A DNA stretch of 64,000 bases from Streblospio benedicti (lineage: Eukaryota; Annelida; Polychaeta; Spionida; Spionidae). Shown here piece after piece: positions 1 to 11,385 of this stretch. Under the pieces are notes generated by a model. It searched no databases and was not told the DNA's origin. It saw only the letters and a program-made list of their open reading frames with translations. The stretch lies in contig CM032659.1 of NCBI GenBank assembly GCA_019095985.1, positions 5,772,707 to 5,836,706 on the forward strand, read 5' to 3'. A program made the translations under genes and the position numbers. How positions within the stretch are numbered: the first letter of the stretch is position 1; the number at the start of each line of letters is the position of its first letter.

Positions 1-599
1 CATTTTCACAACATAAACATGCAATTAAAACATTTGCATCATGATTTGCAGTAAAAAATAAAAAATGATTAAATCTTCCACTACCGGAATGGTCCCGATA
101 GAATGATTATAATGTACGCGATAATGGAAACTCACCCATCCTCTTCAATAGACTAATAATACTTAAGACTTACGCATCTTTCACTTCGCTATTGGCACAA
201 TAGGAGCGATTAGTCCAGAAATTCAATTAGGACCACCTCTATAAATAGACCACCACTGTAACAACATCATTTCTTGCAGTCCAATATGACCATAAATAGA
301 TCAATGTAAACATCCGTGAAGAGATTACGTCTTTATTGAGGCCAGCCCTTAGATGGTCTTGATATCTAGCGAACAGGTAACAGGAGAACCTCACTACTAG
401 GACCACCTTAGACACCAGTGTTAGGTGGTCTCAATAGAGAGATGATCTCTAAACAAAGGTTCATTTGGGTAGCTTTATGAAGGTTTGGGACTGTAAAACA
501 ATGTGGTCTTATTATAGAGGTGGTCTAATTTGAGAAGTGGTCTTAATTGGAGGTTGTACTGTACTCTATACTGAGACTATCCTCCCTCTCTGTCCACAG
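1..599. other. intron or upstream flank of HMGR-like gene copy A
   Basis: No coding exon is seen here. The stretch ends in a pyrimidine-rich tract and an AG at 598-599, the acceptor for the first visible HMGR exon. Earlier exons of the gene must lie left of the window. Positions 227-557 hold a separate repeat. Confidence 0.6.
227..557. repeat. MITE-like repeat with 'rGACCACCTCTATAA' ends
   Basis: The left part carries TTAGGACCACCTCTATAAAT. The right part carries the inverted counterpart (TTATAGAGGTGGTCTAA, then GTGGTCTTAATTGGAGGTTG and TACTGTA). This inverted pattern of GACCACC/GGTGGTC blocks is typical of small nonautonomous DNA elements common in marine invertebrates. The left end looks shortened, so the outer border is uncertain. 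It sits in the intron just before an HMGR exon. Confidence 0.45.
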
Positions 600-752
600 A
601 CGCTGCACCTGCTGCTGCAGTACGAGACGGGCGACGCTGCCGGCCAGAACATGGTGACCGTGGTGACCACAGGCGTCAACCAGTGGATCGTGGACACCGT
701 GCGGCGCGAGGTGCCCAACGACCACATCAACATACGCGCACACTATGTCGAG
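600..752 (+). CDS. HMG-CoA reductase-like, copy A, third-last exon
   Basis: A 153-bp exon of exactly 51 codons, in phase 0 at both ends. The acceptor is CCACAG at 594-599 and the donor GTGAGT follows at 753. It contains TGDAAGQNMVT, the dinucleotide-cofactor motif of class I HMG-CoA reductase (GDAMGMNM in human). The enzyme reduces HMG-CoA to mevalonate with NADPH. The Q-N-M-V-T wording is closer to bacterial-type class I enzymes than to the human protein (family knowledge, inference). The N-terminal catalytic part and any membrane domain lie outside the window. Confidence 0.85.
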
Positions 753-1541
753 GTGAGTGGCTCACACACGTAACGTCCAATAGGTTTTATATGCTTATGA
801 CTCTATAGACAGATTCAGGGAGGGGGTGCATTTTCAGAGTTTTTTTTTACACGTCCGCCATCAATCGCACGTACGAAACTCATGACATTCCTGAATTGCA
901 ACCACTGTTTCTAAAAACTTGGATCTGCCATTGTGACTCCAAGTCAGGTTGAGACTATATCAGTCTCTGGTTGGATTTGAACACATGTTGTCTTAATGAT
1001 TTGAAATGATTTATGACTTATTGGACTTTGGAATATATCATCATACATAACTAAGTCATTAGGCTGATGACTGCAAGTGTGAACGCAAAAATCTCAATAT
1101 TTCATGATAAGAAGATCAATAATACTAATAAGACCAGTGTGGATTGAGGATAACCCTCTCAGAAAACTGTCACCTGAGCCAGTGGTTATTAAGCCTAGTT
1201 TTGGTGGCAGAGTGGACTAGATAGTGAGTAAGCCTGGACTAGAAGGCGATTTGGTGCAACAACAACATTATAATGTAAAACCTTTTGAAAATAGATTCAT
1301 TGGATTGCTTCTTCTATAGACATATTGATGATTTTGTGATAAATCCATTACAACTTACTTTACTGTCACGTGCTGCCATCTGGTGACAGAAAAGGGAAGT
1401 CTCCGAAGATGGACATTGAGAATGTTAAAAATATTCAGACCGTATGGTGTAATGGATTCATCACAAAATCAAGTACTATGTCTAACATTATAATGATTTG
1501 AACACAAAGCAATACCCCCGTGTGTCGTGTCCGTGTCACAG

Positions 1542-1726
1542 GGCAACATGTCGTCTGACAAGAAGGCGTGCGCGCTGTCGGTGGTGACGGGGCGCGGCAT
1601 GCACGCCGTGGCCGAGTGCCTGGTCACCCACGAGGCCCTGGAGCGCGTGCTGCAGACCACGGCAGACCTGCTGTACGAGCAGTACTACCACAGCAGCCGC
1701 ATCAGCCAGCGCAACGGCATGTTCAG
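1542..1726 (+). CDS. HMG-CoA reductase-like, copy A, second-last exon
   Basis: A 185-bp exon (61 codons plus 2 nt) between acceptor CACAG at 1537-1541 and donor GTGAGG at 1727. It begins GNMSSDKKA, matching the GNYCTDKK motif of HMG-CoA reductase. The first Lys of DKK corresponds to catalytic Lys691 of human HMGR. GRGMHAVAEC follows the DKK as in the family. The split AG|C codon joins it to the next exon and restores the frame. Confidence 0.88.
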
Positions 1727-2223
1727 GTGAGGTGTTTTTCACTTGATGTAGTCAAATGGAAACTTAGAGAAGTTAAGAAGAGTCATGGCCCCATGGCTGC
1801 ATCGTCGTTTTTCACGGCTTAATCACTCACACTGCCGCCTTTACAAGTCATTGTTCATATCAACTATATACTGCTTTAAACATGTTCAAATCGCATATTA
1901 TTGCCACCTACGGGATGTAAAGACATTTTTCATAACAATATGCACCATAGATCACATAATTTTAGTGAATCATAAAAATAGTGTTTAGCTTACGAAAATG
2001 TGCTTAAATATATCGCTTCATTTTGACACCTCACACACAACGCTATTGTTGCTTCATTAATAGCTGTGCTACGTGGTTTAAACAAAAAATATACATACAG
2101 GATGTGTGTGAACTGATTAGCGTTCTACGGACACATTTTAAGTCTTCCATGTCACAAAAAATGTTTCACAAATGTTTTACAAATAGAGTCATGGCGGAAT
2201 TGCAATAAAATCTTCCATTCCAG

Positions 2224-2587
2224 CTTCTCGTGCAACGCTGCCAACGTGCTGGCCGCCGTCTTCGCGGCCACGGGCAACGACCTGGGCTGTGTCGGCGAGT
2301 CGGCGCACGGCGTCAACTTCGAGATGCTGCCGCCCACGGCCGAGGGCATGCGCATGACGTACAACATCCCCAGCATGGTGGTGGGCACGGTGGGAGGCGG
2401 CACCAAGCTGCCCACGCAGGCCGCCTGCCTCGACATCATGGGCTGCCGAGGGCACGGCAAGGTGCGCCGCATGGCGGAGATCGTGGCCGCCTTCTGCCTG
2501 GGACTTGACCTCAGCACGCTCAGTGCTATCTCCGCGCAGCAGTTTGCCGCGGCGCACGATAGGCTGGGGCGGAACAGGCCTACGTAG
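2224..2587 (+). CDS. HMG-CoA reductase-like, copy A, last exon
   Basis: A 364-bp terminal exon ending in TAG at 2585-2587. It encodes NAANVLAAVFAATGND, whose Asp matches catalytic Asp767 of human HMGR. GTVGGGTKLPTQ is the second cofactor-binding motif. AAAHDRLGRNRP has its His at the place of catalytic His866. The Ser that AMPK phosphorylates in vertebrate HMGR (six residues after that His) is absent; Asn stands there. So Lys, Asp and His of the active site are all present; the catalytic Glu would be upstream of the window. The HDRLGRNR ending also recalls bacterial-type class I enzymes. Confidence 0.88.
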
Positions 2588-3396
2588 TTTGGTTTAGTTT
2601 GCTGCGGTGGTGTCGTGGACATCAGTGCGCGGGATAGTAGCAAAGATATTGTAGAATGAAATGTTCTTTTGAAGTAAAATTAATGAATGTACTACCATTG
2701 TAGCTGTAGTAAAAACATTTGTCACTAGGGGCGCTGCTGTGCTGCAGCACACACTTTCCATAAGGCTTGTTGGAGTTTGGCATCTTGTTCTATAATATCT
2801 TTGATAGTAGTGACAATGATGATGCCAAAAATAAGTGCAATACACCGTTGACACAATGCACACATGACTGTCATGATGGTTTAATTTTGAAGTTCCTGTA
2901 TTTGTTTTTTGTTGGTTGGTCATATTGAGTTGCAGTTCTTGCATATTTCGTCCAATTGTTTTTTTTTTCAATTTCATATTTATAAAAATAGCTACTTTTG
3001 ATGTGATCGATAAGTATTTAATATAAAATATCTGTTAATTTGTATAGGCAAATGGTCATTTGGTTGGATTTTCCTTTTCTACTGTGTTTTGATGACAACA
3101 ATGACTGTCCAAATTAAATTAGGAATGACCACGATTTTTTAAAAGGACACTATTGTCGTTGAAACATGCAAATAAAAGCTTTTTGTCCAATCTTTTTGAT
3201 ATATTTTTAGAAAGGAAAACAGCAGGAATAGAAAAAATCAAACCAAATGATATATATTCTGATGTTTATATCTACCGAATTGAGATTGTCATATCACAAA
3301 TTATCTTGTAAATATACAGTTTTGAATCGAACTGGTTGATTATGATAAAGCATCATGTTTAGCATTGTCACCAACCGTTATTGCATGGGCAATAAA
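2588..3396 (+). other. probable 3' UTR of HMGR-like copy A
   Basis: AT-rich noncoding sequence after the stop. AATAAA occurs at 3171-3176 and 3391-3396. The second is shared with copy B (9283-9288), so it is the better candidate poly(A) signal. Long opposite-strand reading frames here are shadows. Confidence 0.5.
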
Positions 3397-5302
3397 TAAG
3401 GTGCTGCATTATTTATAATAGTTTCTAGCGCAAAGACAATCGGAAACTGTTCAAGAATCGTGATATTCAATTTGAAAAATGTGTGAGGCAAAGTATTTCA
3501 TTTTATCTTAAAAGCGATTGAGTATTTGGGGTTACTGTAATATGTAGATCTATTCATGTAATGTACAGACTACTTTATAATTATATGATATGGCATTAAT
3601 GAAAATATTTTTGTAAATTGACACAATATACTATTATATTTACAGTTATGGTGCCATGAATTATTTTATGCATTTAGAGTTGTGACTAAAAAATTCGTGT
3701 TTAAAACGAAAATGTGCTTCTCAAAAAAGAAGAATAAGCAAATGTGCTTGAAAGTGTATTAAACTTCGTAAGTTTGAAATTGTGTGATGAATTTCTCATC
3801 AAAAAAAATTCTCCTGCTATTGCTTGGGGTTAAATTTGATAATTTAGTTTTAAATCAATCATACAACAACTGCAAGTATGACAACATAAATATCATGAGA
3901 AATTATTTGGTTAATGAGTGATAATGTATTAATGTAAAAATGAGGTTCAGAACGACCTTTGAAATGTATTCATACTTTCACTGTGCTTTTCATAATATAA
4001 ATTATTTTTTTGATATTGAATATTTTCATTAGGTGATTCTGAAGGCTACTACAGATTCCGACACACCTTTATAGTGTGCACTTGTATGTGCAATCACATG
4101 GATTTATTTGGAAAAAAAAACTCTGCTCACAATAAAAAATATAAATATATGTTGGTCATAGTTGTTGTGCGTTAACACATTTTCAATAGAAACAAACATA
4201 GAAACACAGATAATAAAACATAGTCATATAATATGCAGATCTAGAGACGGGGGCGCCCCCCCACTACATACCTCATTCTAATGATGTTTTATGCATGTCC
4301 CCCATCGCTCGTGCGTATGGCACTCGTGAAATCTCTTTGGTGCACTCAATTTCTTTTTAAAAACCTGGACCCACCCAGTTCTTATTTGCCATTAGATAAG
4401 TATCCTGATGATCCTAAAATAGGGTAAGAATGTTCCTGAAATGGCCACAGATTGGCTTGAATTGATTTCATGCGTTATAATGGACACCTCCTATAGCCGC
4501 CAGTGACTGTATATGGCATATGACGGGATTACACCACCACTAAAACATCATCGATCAGTCATCAGAGGTATATACCGATGTTATTATTTCTAAACAAAAT
4601 CTATTTACCGGAAATGGAAATACAGAGCTATCTAGCAAACCATAAAATGGTAAATAGCTTGCTATGTATTAGGTACTATACGCAACCTGGACTAAAATTT
4701 CCTTTAATCTTACGCCAAATGTACGCCCTGCTTTATTAATCTATCTTTTTATGTACGTAATAGCACTTCTACTTTCCTGGATAACTCTTATTAGTATCAT
4801 TGTGCCTTTGCTACTCCCCTGATATCCCCTAAACCTTTTAAATTTTTCACTAACAGCTATAATTGACAAACCCCCCCCAATAAATTCTCAAGGCGCGGAA
4901 GGCAGGTGGGGTGGGGGGGGGGGGTAGAGACTTGATCATCCCTGACATATACTTTGTGTAAAGTAGCATTTCTATGAGATATGATGAAAAAGAGTGCCTC
5001 ATGAAAAACGTGAGAGCATGAATCTGTGGATGCTTTTTGAAACTCATTAAAAATTTTTCCATGACAAAATGTACAGTCGTATCCCCATGCATTTTTCACC
5101 ATCCTTAAAGGCATTGAACTTTACCCGGGCGACCCGCTTCCTTTTTCACCCTGGGGTTTGCACAACCCTCCCGGGAAACAAGAGCCAATATAAGGGGAAT
5201 ATCATGGGCATACACCCTGTTGTAAATTTAGGTGGCCTGAGTTGAAAATGACGTGGAATTATTTAATTGTTCCTGGAACCCCCAAAGGCTCGGCCCTTTT
5301 AA
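3397..5302. other. AT-rich flank, no gene; truncated C1q promoter region at its end
   Basis: No coding signal is seen. The stretch repeats at 9289-10868 with small indels. Its last part, including GAAAATGACGTGGAATTA near 5243, is the conserved upstream part of the promoter found whole near 10.9, 31.3 and 47.3 kb. It breaks off about 30 bp before the N gap. A poly-G/poly-C stretch lies at 4869-4925. Confidence 0.5.
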
Positions 5303-5402
5303 NNNNNNNNNNNNNNNNNNNNNNNNNNNNNNNNNNNNNNNNNNNNNNNNNNNNNNNNNNNNNNNNNNNNNNNNNNNNNNNNNNNNNNNNNNNNNNNNNN
5401 NN
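5303..5402. other. assembly gap (100 N)
   Basis: Exactly 100 N, the usual placeholder for a gap of unknown size. The sequence on the right restarts 25 bp before an exon already seen on the left, which suggests an unmerged overlap or a real duplication border. Confidence 0.97.
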
Positions 5403-5427
5403 CTATTTCGCCATCCTCTGTCCGCAG

Positions 5428-5580
5428 ACGCTGCACCTGCTGCTGCAGTACGAGACGGGCGACGCTGCCGGCCAGAACATGGTGACCGTGGTGACCACGG
5501 GCGTCAACCAGTGGATCGTGGACACCGTGCGGCGCGAGGTGCCCAACGACCACATCAATATACGCGCCCACTATGTCGAG
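5428..5580 (+). CDS. HMG-CoA reductase-like, copy B, third-last exon
   Basis: The same 51-codon exon as 600-752, with acceptor CCGCAG and donor GTGAGT. The protein is identical to copy A, including the TGDAAGQNMVT cofactor motif. The few nucleotide differences I see are silent. Any upstream exons would have to lie in the N gap, because nothing between copy A and the gap encodes them. Confidence 0.85.
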
Positions 5581-6373
5581 GTGAGTCGCTCAAACACGTA
5601 ACGTCCAATAGGTTTTATATGCTTATGACTCTATAGACAGATTCAGGGAGGGGGTGCATTTTCAGAGTTTTTTTTTACACGTCCGCCATCAATCGCACGT
5701 ACGAAACTCATGACATTCCTGAATTTAAACCACTGTTTCTAAAAACTTGGATCTACCATTGTGACTCCAAGTCAGGTGAAGACTATATCAGTCTCTGGTT
5801 AGATTTGAACACATGTTGTCTTAATGGTTTGAAATGATTTATGACTTATTGGACTTTGGAATATATCATCATGCATAACTAAGTCATTAGGCTGATGACT
5901 GCAAGTGTGAACGCAAAAATCTCAATAATTCATGATAAGAAGATCAATAATACTAATAAGACCAGTGTGGATTGAGGATAACCCTCTCAGAAAACTGTCA
6001 CCTGAGCCAGTGGTTATTAAGCCTGGTTTTGGTGGCAGAGTGGACTAGATAGTGAGTAAGCCTGGACTAGAAGGCGATTTGGTGCAACAACAACATTATA
6101 ATGTATTATTGAAAATAGATTCATTGGATTGCTTCTTCTATAGACATATTGATGATTTTGTGATAAATCCATTACAACTTACTTTTACTGTCAAGTGCTG
6201 CCATCTGGTGACAGAAAAGGGAAGTCTCCGAAGATGGACATTGAGAATGTTAAAAATATTCAGACCGTATGGTGTAATGGATTCATCACAAAATCAAGTA
6301 CTATGTCTAACATTATAATGATTTGAACACAAAGCAATACCCTAACCCCCTTGTCCTCCTTCCCGTGCTGCAG

Positions 6374-6558
6374 GGCAACATGTCGTCTGACAAGAAGGCG
6401 TGCGCGCTGTCGGTGGTGACGGGGCGCGGCATGCACGCCGTGGCCGAGTGCCTGGTCACGCACGAGGCCCTGGAGCGCGTGCTGCAGACCACGGCAGACC
6501 TGCTGTACGAGCAGTACTACCACAGCAGCCGCATCAGCCAGCGCAACGGCATGTTCAG
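6374..6558 (+). CDS. HMG-CoA reductase-like, copy B, second-last exon
   Basis: A 185-bp exon with acceptor GCTGCAG and donor GTGAGT. It has the same protein as copy A, with the SSDKK catalytic-Lys motif. The downstream intron is 1535 bp against 497 bp in copy A. Confidence 0.87.
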
Positions 6559-8093
6559 GTGAGTGGGGGCTTATAGTCTGCTTATATGTGGTTCCTCTCA
6601 CTTGATGTAGTCAAAAAGATGGTCGTAATAGACAGGAGATTCTATTATATAAATCCATGGAATCATAGCTTGGATCAGCCAGCGCATCGGCATGTTCAGG
6701 CGAGGGGAATATTTTTGAGTCACTGTCCCATGACTGCATCGTCGGTTTTTCACGGCTTGATCACATACACTAACGCTTTTTACAAGTCATTGTTTATATC
6801 AACTACATACTGCATACTGCATATAGCAGTGAGATATGACGATGGCATATACATAGTGACACATTTTTATTATTCCGTGTCACAAAAAAGAATGTTTCGC
6901 AAATCGAGTCATGGCCTTGCCATAACTCACATACGTAAGAAATTTCATGTCTTGCAAAGCACATCCCAGTCATCTGATACCTTTATGAAATAAACAGTTT
7001 AATGTTTTAATTCGTAAAAACATTGTTGATTTTAGAAACATGGTTACTGTTAAGTCAGAATGTCCTGATACAGTCATGTTTTACTAATGATTTTCATATT
7101 CATATGAGGTTAATTAATAAGAAATGGCTGGAGTTGGTTTTAAAAATTTAGATGATTTTAAGTATACATTCTAAAGTATATATTTCCAGTGTATTTAACT
7201 GTGATAATTATGATAACTGCATGTTAACGTTGTATATATGTTTTTATTTGTAATATGGACATGTTATATGTCTGATTTAATAAATTATTTGATTTGATTT
7301 TGATTTGAAAGAGGCGGAATTGCAATCAAACCTTCCATTTTTTCTTTGATTGTAACCTACATGTTGATGCTCGCGCTGAGCTGTTTTTGCCAGTCTGGCA
7401 CATCTGATGCCTCTAAGTATTAAGGATTTACTTTTCGGCAAGCAGAATATCAACATTGAATGCAACCATCTGATTATTGACGCTGTACACCACTTTATCG
7501 TACAATCACAAAGTTTATACAATTGCAGGGCTGCCAAGTAGTACAGATATGTTGGGTGTATATATTTCATTGACCCAAAATACCCAAATACGGATTCTAC
7601 CTTCAAAATACAGATTTCCCCATTTGTGTATTTTTTTATTGATAATTTTTATGAAGTAAAGGCATGAACTGCATCCCAATATAGATATGTGTGCTTGTGA
7701 TTGGTGTTAAAAGCCCTCAATATTGGTTACATTACACCAGAAATACATACGTATCAGTTCTGCTCATATGGATTTCTTTTTTACACCCAGTATTTTTGTA
7801 GACCGTTTGCCGTTCCACCACGGAATACCCCTTAAATACTAATTTTGGGCATCCTGCAGAAATGGCTATTGAGGGGTTTGCAGTCCTGCAATTGCAATGT
7901 TTGAAATGTTTGAATATTGAAAAGTTTCATGTTGGGAATATCTCAAATTGATGTATTCAAATTGATGATGTTCAGTGGCCCAATTAGGCGTCTTCTCTCT
8001 GACACACACAGGGGTAAACAAACGCAAAAAGATCTTTTTTATATACATGTAGTTGCATAGCTGTAGATCAATTGCAATAACTTCCATTTCCAG
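6559..8093 (+). other. long last intron of HMGR-like copy B
   Basis: Three times the length of the matching intron in copy A. At about 6675-6706 it holds a second, slightly changed copy of the end of the preceding exon (CAGCGCATCGGCATGTTCAG) followed by GCGAGG instead of GTGAGG. That is a partial exon duplication with a lost donor. The middle is AT-rich and has no recognisable gene. Confidence 0.6.
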
Positions 8094-8457
8094 CTTCTCG
8101 TGCAACGCTGCCAACGTGCTGGCCGCCGTCTTCGCGGCCACGGGCAACGACCTGGGCTGTGTCGGCGAGTCGGCGCACGGCGTCAACTTCGAGATGCTGC
8201 CGCCCACGGCCGAGGGCATGCGCATGACGTACAACATCCCCAGCATGGTGGTGGGCACGGTGGGCGGGGGCACCAAGCTGCCCACGCAGGCCGCCTGCCT
8301 CGACATCATGGGCTGCCGGGGGCACGGCAAGGTGCGCCGCATGGCTGAGATCGTGGCCGCCTTCTGCCTGGGACTCGACTTGAGCACGCTCAGTGCTATC
8401 TCCGCACAGCAGTTCGCCGCAGCGCATGATAGGCTGGGGCGGAACAGGCCTACGTAG
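8094..8457 (+). CDS. HMG-CoA reductase-like, copy B, last exon
   Basis: A 364-bp terminal exon with the same protein as copy A (NAAN...GND, GTVGGGTKLPTQ, catalytic His in AAAHDRLGRNRP, stop TAG). I count about ten differences from copy A and all appear silent. This points to selection on the protein in both copies, or to two alleles of one gene. Confidence 0.88.
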
Positions 8458-10840
8458 TTTGGTTTAGTTTGCTGCGGTGGTGTCGTGGACATCAGTGCGG
8501 GGGATAGTAGCAAAGATATTGTAGAATGAAATGTTTTTTTTAAAGTAAAATTAATGAATGTACTACCATTGTAGCTGTAGTAAAAACATTTGTCACTAGG
8601 GGCGCTGCTGTGCTGCAGCACACACTTTCCATAAGGCTTGTTGGAGTTTGGCATCTTGTTCTATAATATCTTTGATAGTAGTGACAATGATGATGCCAAA
8701 AATAAGTGCAATACACCGTTGACACAATGCACACATGACTGTCATGATGGTTTAATTTTGAAGTTCCTGTATTTGTTTTTTGTTGGTTGGTCATATTGAG
8801 TTGCAGTTCTTGCATATTTCGTCAAGTTGTTTTTTCAATTTCATATTTGTAAAAATAGCTACTTTTGATGTGATCGATAAGTATTCAATATAAAATATCT
8901 GTTAATTTGTATAGGCAAATGGTCATTTGGTTGGATTTTCCTTTTCTACTGTGTTTTGATGACAACAATGACTGTCCAAATTAAATTAGGAATGACCACG
9001 ATTTTTTTAAAAGGACACTATTGTCGTTGAAACATGCAAACAAAATCTTTTTTTTACTAACAGGTACTTTTTGTCCAATCTTTTTGATATATTTTTAGAA
9101 AGGAAAACACAGCAGGAATAGAAAAAATCAAACCAAATGATATATATTCTGATGTTTATATCTACCGAATTGAGATTGTCATATATCACAAATTATTTTG
9201 TAAATATACAGTTTTGAATCGAACCGGTTGATTATGATAAGGCATCATGTTTAGCATTGTCACCAACCGTTATTGCATGGGCAATAAATAAGGTGCTGCA
9301 TTATTTCTAATAGTTTCTAGCTCAAAGACAATCGGAAACTGTTCAAGAATCGTGATATTCAAGTTGAAAAATGTGTGAGGCAAAGTATTTCATTTTATCT
9401 TAAAAGCGATTGAGTATTTGGGGTAACTGTAATATGTAGATCTATTCATGTAATGTACAGACTACTTTATAATTATATGATATGGCATTAATGAAAATAT
9501 TTTGTAAATTGACACAATATACTGTTATATTTACAGTTATGGTGCCATGAATTATTATTTTATGCATTTAGAGTTGTGACTAAAAATTCGTGTTTAAAAC
9601 GAAAATGTGCTTCTCAAAGAAGAATAAGCAAATGTGCTTGAAAGTGTATTGAACTTCGTAAGTTTGAAATTGTGTGATGAATTTCTCATCAAAAATTCTC
9701 CTGCTATTGCTTGGGGTTAAATTTGATAATTTAGTTTAAATCAATCATACAACTTAACTGCAAGTATGACAACATAAATATCATGAGAAATTATTTAGTT
9801 AATGAGTGATAATGTATTAATGTAAAAATGAGGTTCAGAACGACCTTGAAATGTATTCATACTTTCACTGTGCTTTTTCATAATATAAGTATAAAATTAT
9901 TTTTTTTGAATTGTGAATATTTTCATTAGGTGATTCTGAAGGCTGCTACAGATTCCGACACCTTTATAGTGTGCACTTGTATGTGCAATCACATGGATTT
10001 ATTTGGAAAAAAAGAGAAACTCTGCTCACAATAAAAATATAAATACAAGTTGGTCATAGTTGTTGTGCGTTAACACATTTTCAATAGAAACAAACATAGA
10101 AACACAGAAAATAAAACATAGTCATATAATATGCAGATCTAGGGAAGATCCCCAACCCCACCCCACTACATACCTCATTCTAATGATGTTTGTGGCATGT
10201 CCCTCATCGCTCGTGCGTATGGCACTCGTGAAATCCCTTCAGTGCACCCAATTCCTTTTCCGAAAACCTGGACCCGCCAGTCCTTATTTGCCATTAGATA
10301 AGTATCCTGATGATCCTAAAACAGGGTAAGAATGATCCTGAAATGTCCACAGATTGGCTTGAGATTGATTTTTTCATTATAATGGACACCTCCTATAGCC
10401 ACTTGACTGTACATGTGCATATGACGGGATTACACCACCACTAAAACATCACCGATCAGTCATCAGAGATATTATACCGATGTTATTATTTCTAAACAAA
10501 AATCTATTTGATATGATATTATTATGTTTCGGAAACGGAAACGCAAGCTATTTAGCAAACAAAATGTGCGTAAATTGATATGTATCAGTTTCCATATAAG
10601 GCAACCATGACCAAGAAGTTCCTTTTATCTTATGAAATGAGAGTATGATTCTGCGAGCTCATAGCAGAATCCATGACAGAATGCACACGCCGTATCACAT
10701 GCATTTCATATCATCGTTACATGGCACTGAACTCTCATCAGGACAATCAGCTTCTTATTCACGCCTGGCTGTTTGCACATCCCGGTAACAAGAGCCAATA
10801 TCATGGGCATGTGGGCATGCTGTAAATTTAGTTGGCCTGG
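8458..10840. other. 3' UTR and flank of HMGR-like copy B
   Basis: Co-linear with 2588-5240 apart from small indels. A poly(A) signal AATAAA lies at 9283-9288. No coding signal is seen. Confidence 0.5.
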
Positions 10841-10844
10841 GTTG

Positions 10845-11028
10845 AAAATGACGTGGAATTATTTAATTGTCTAGACAATGACACTCGCTCTAAATGTGTC
10901 ATCATTGATACACGTGTATATGGACTGTGTTGTAGATAAGGCCACTGATAAGACAGGTCAAACACCGCTTCTATCTATAAAAAGGTGCTGATTGCCGACT
11001 CATTCACAGCAGAAACTTGGATGTTAGC
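10845..11028 (+). promoter_or_regulatory. TATA promoter and short noncoding first exon, copy 1 (C1q-type)
   Basis: Three copies in the window (here, 31241-31448 and 47247-47426) share GAAAATGACGTGGAATTA, ACAATGACACTCGC and ATTGATACACGTGTATATGG. They then share a TATA box (TATAAAAAG at 10976-10984), an initiator-like CTCATTC 26-31 bp later, about 27 bp of exon, and a GTAAGT donor at 11029. In the 31-kb copy the next downstream acceptor leads to a C1q coding exon. So I infer this is the promoter of the C1q-like genes. TGACGTGG is CRE-like. Alternative: the promoter of a mobile element. Confidence 0.5.
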
Positions 11029-11385
11029 GTAAGTACACAAAGTTACGTTCACGTGAAGTTTTAGTTCTTTTCAATCATTATGGAATTTATAAATGTGTGT
11101 TTGCTATACGCCTTGGTCACAATCAGAGGGCATTGTGTGTTTCATCGAGGGTTAAAAATGAAGTTCATCAAAACGTGTATTTGGCATTTGAAGATTTTAT
11201 GTTTTGATGAATCGGTGTTTCACGGAATCTATTTGGCACTGCCGGTAAGCAGTTTTGTAATAACTTGCTATAGCGAATTAAATAATAAGCCAGAATTATA
11301 CGGTAATGCAAAGATCTAATAATGCTTAGATTGATAAATCTTTGGTGAAAGGTACATGTACTTCTGGAGGTGTGTTGTTCACTTA
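11029..11385 (+). other. start of intron 1 behind promoter copy 1
   Basis: Repeat sequence shared with 31449-31800 and 47427-47765. The conservation is at DNA level with indels that break any frame, so it is treated as intron. Confidence 0.4.

Noticed and set aside
2152-2643. 163-codon minus-strand frame over the last HMGR exon (and its twin at 7866-8654)
   Set aside because: Shadow of the GC-rich HMGR exon. The plus-strand frame has the catalytic motifs and splice sites.
5242-5601. Open frames that run through runs of N (also at 15.8, 35.9 and 54.3 kb)
   Set aside because: Undetermined bases translate to X; no frame can be claimed across a gap of unknown length.
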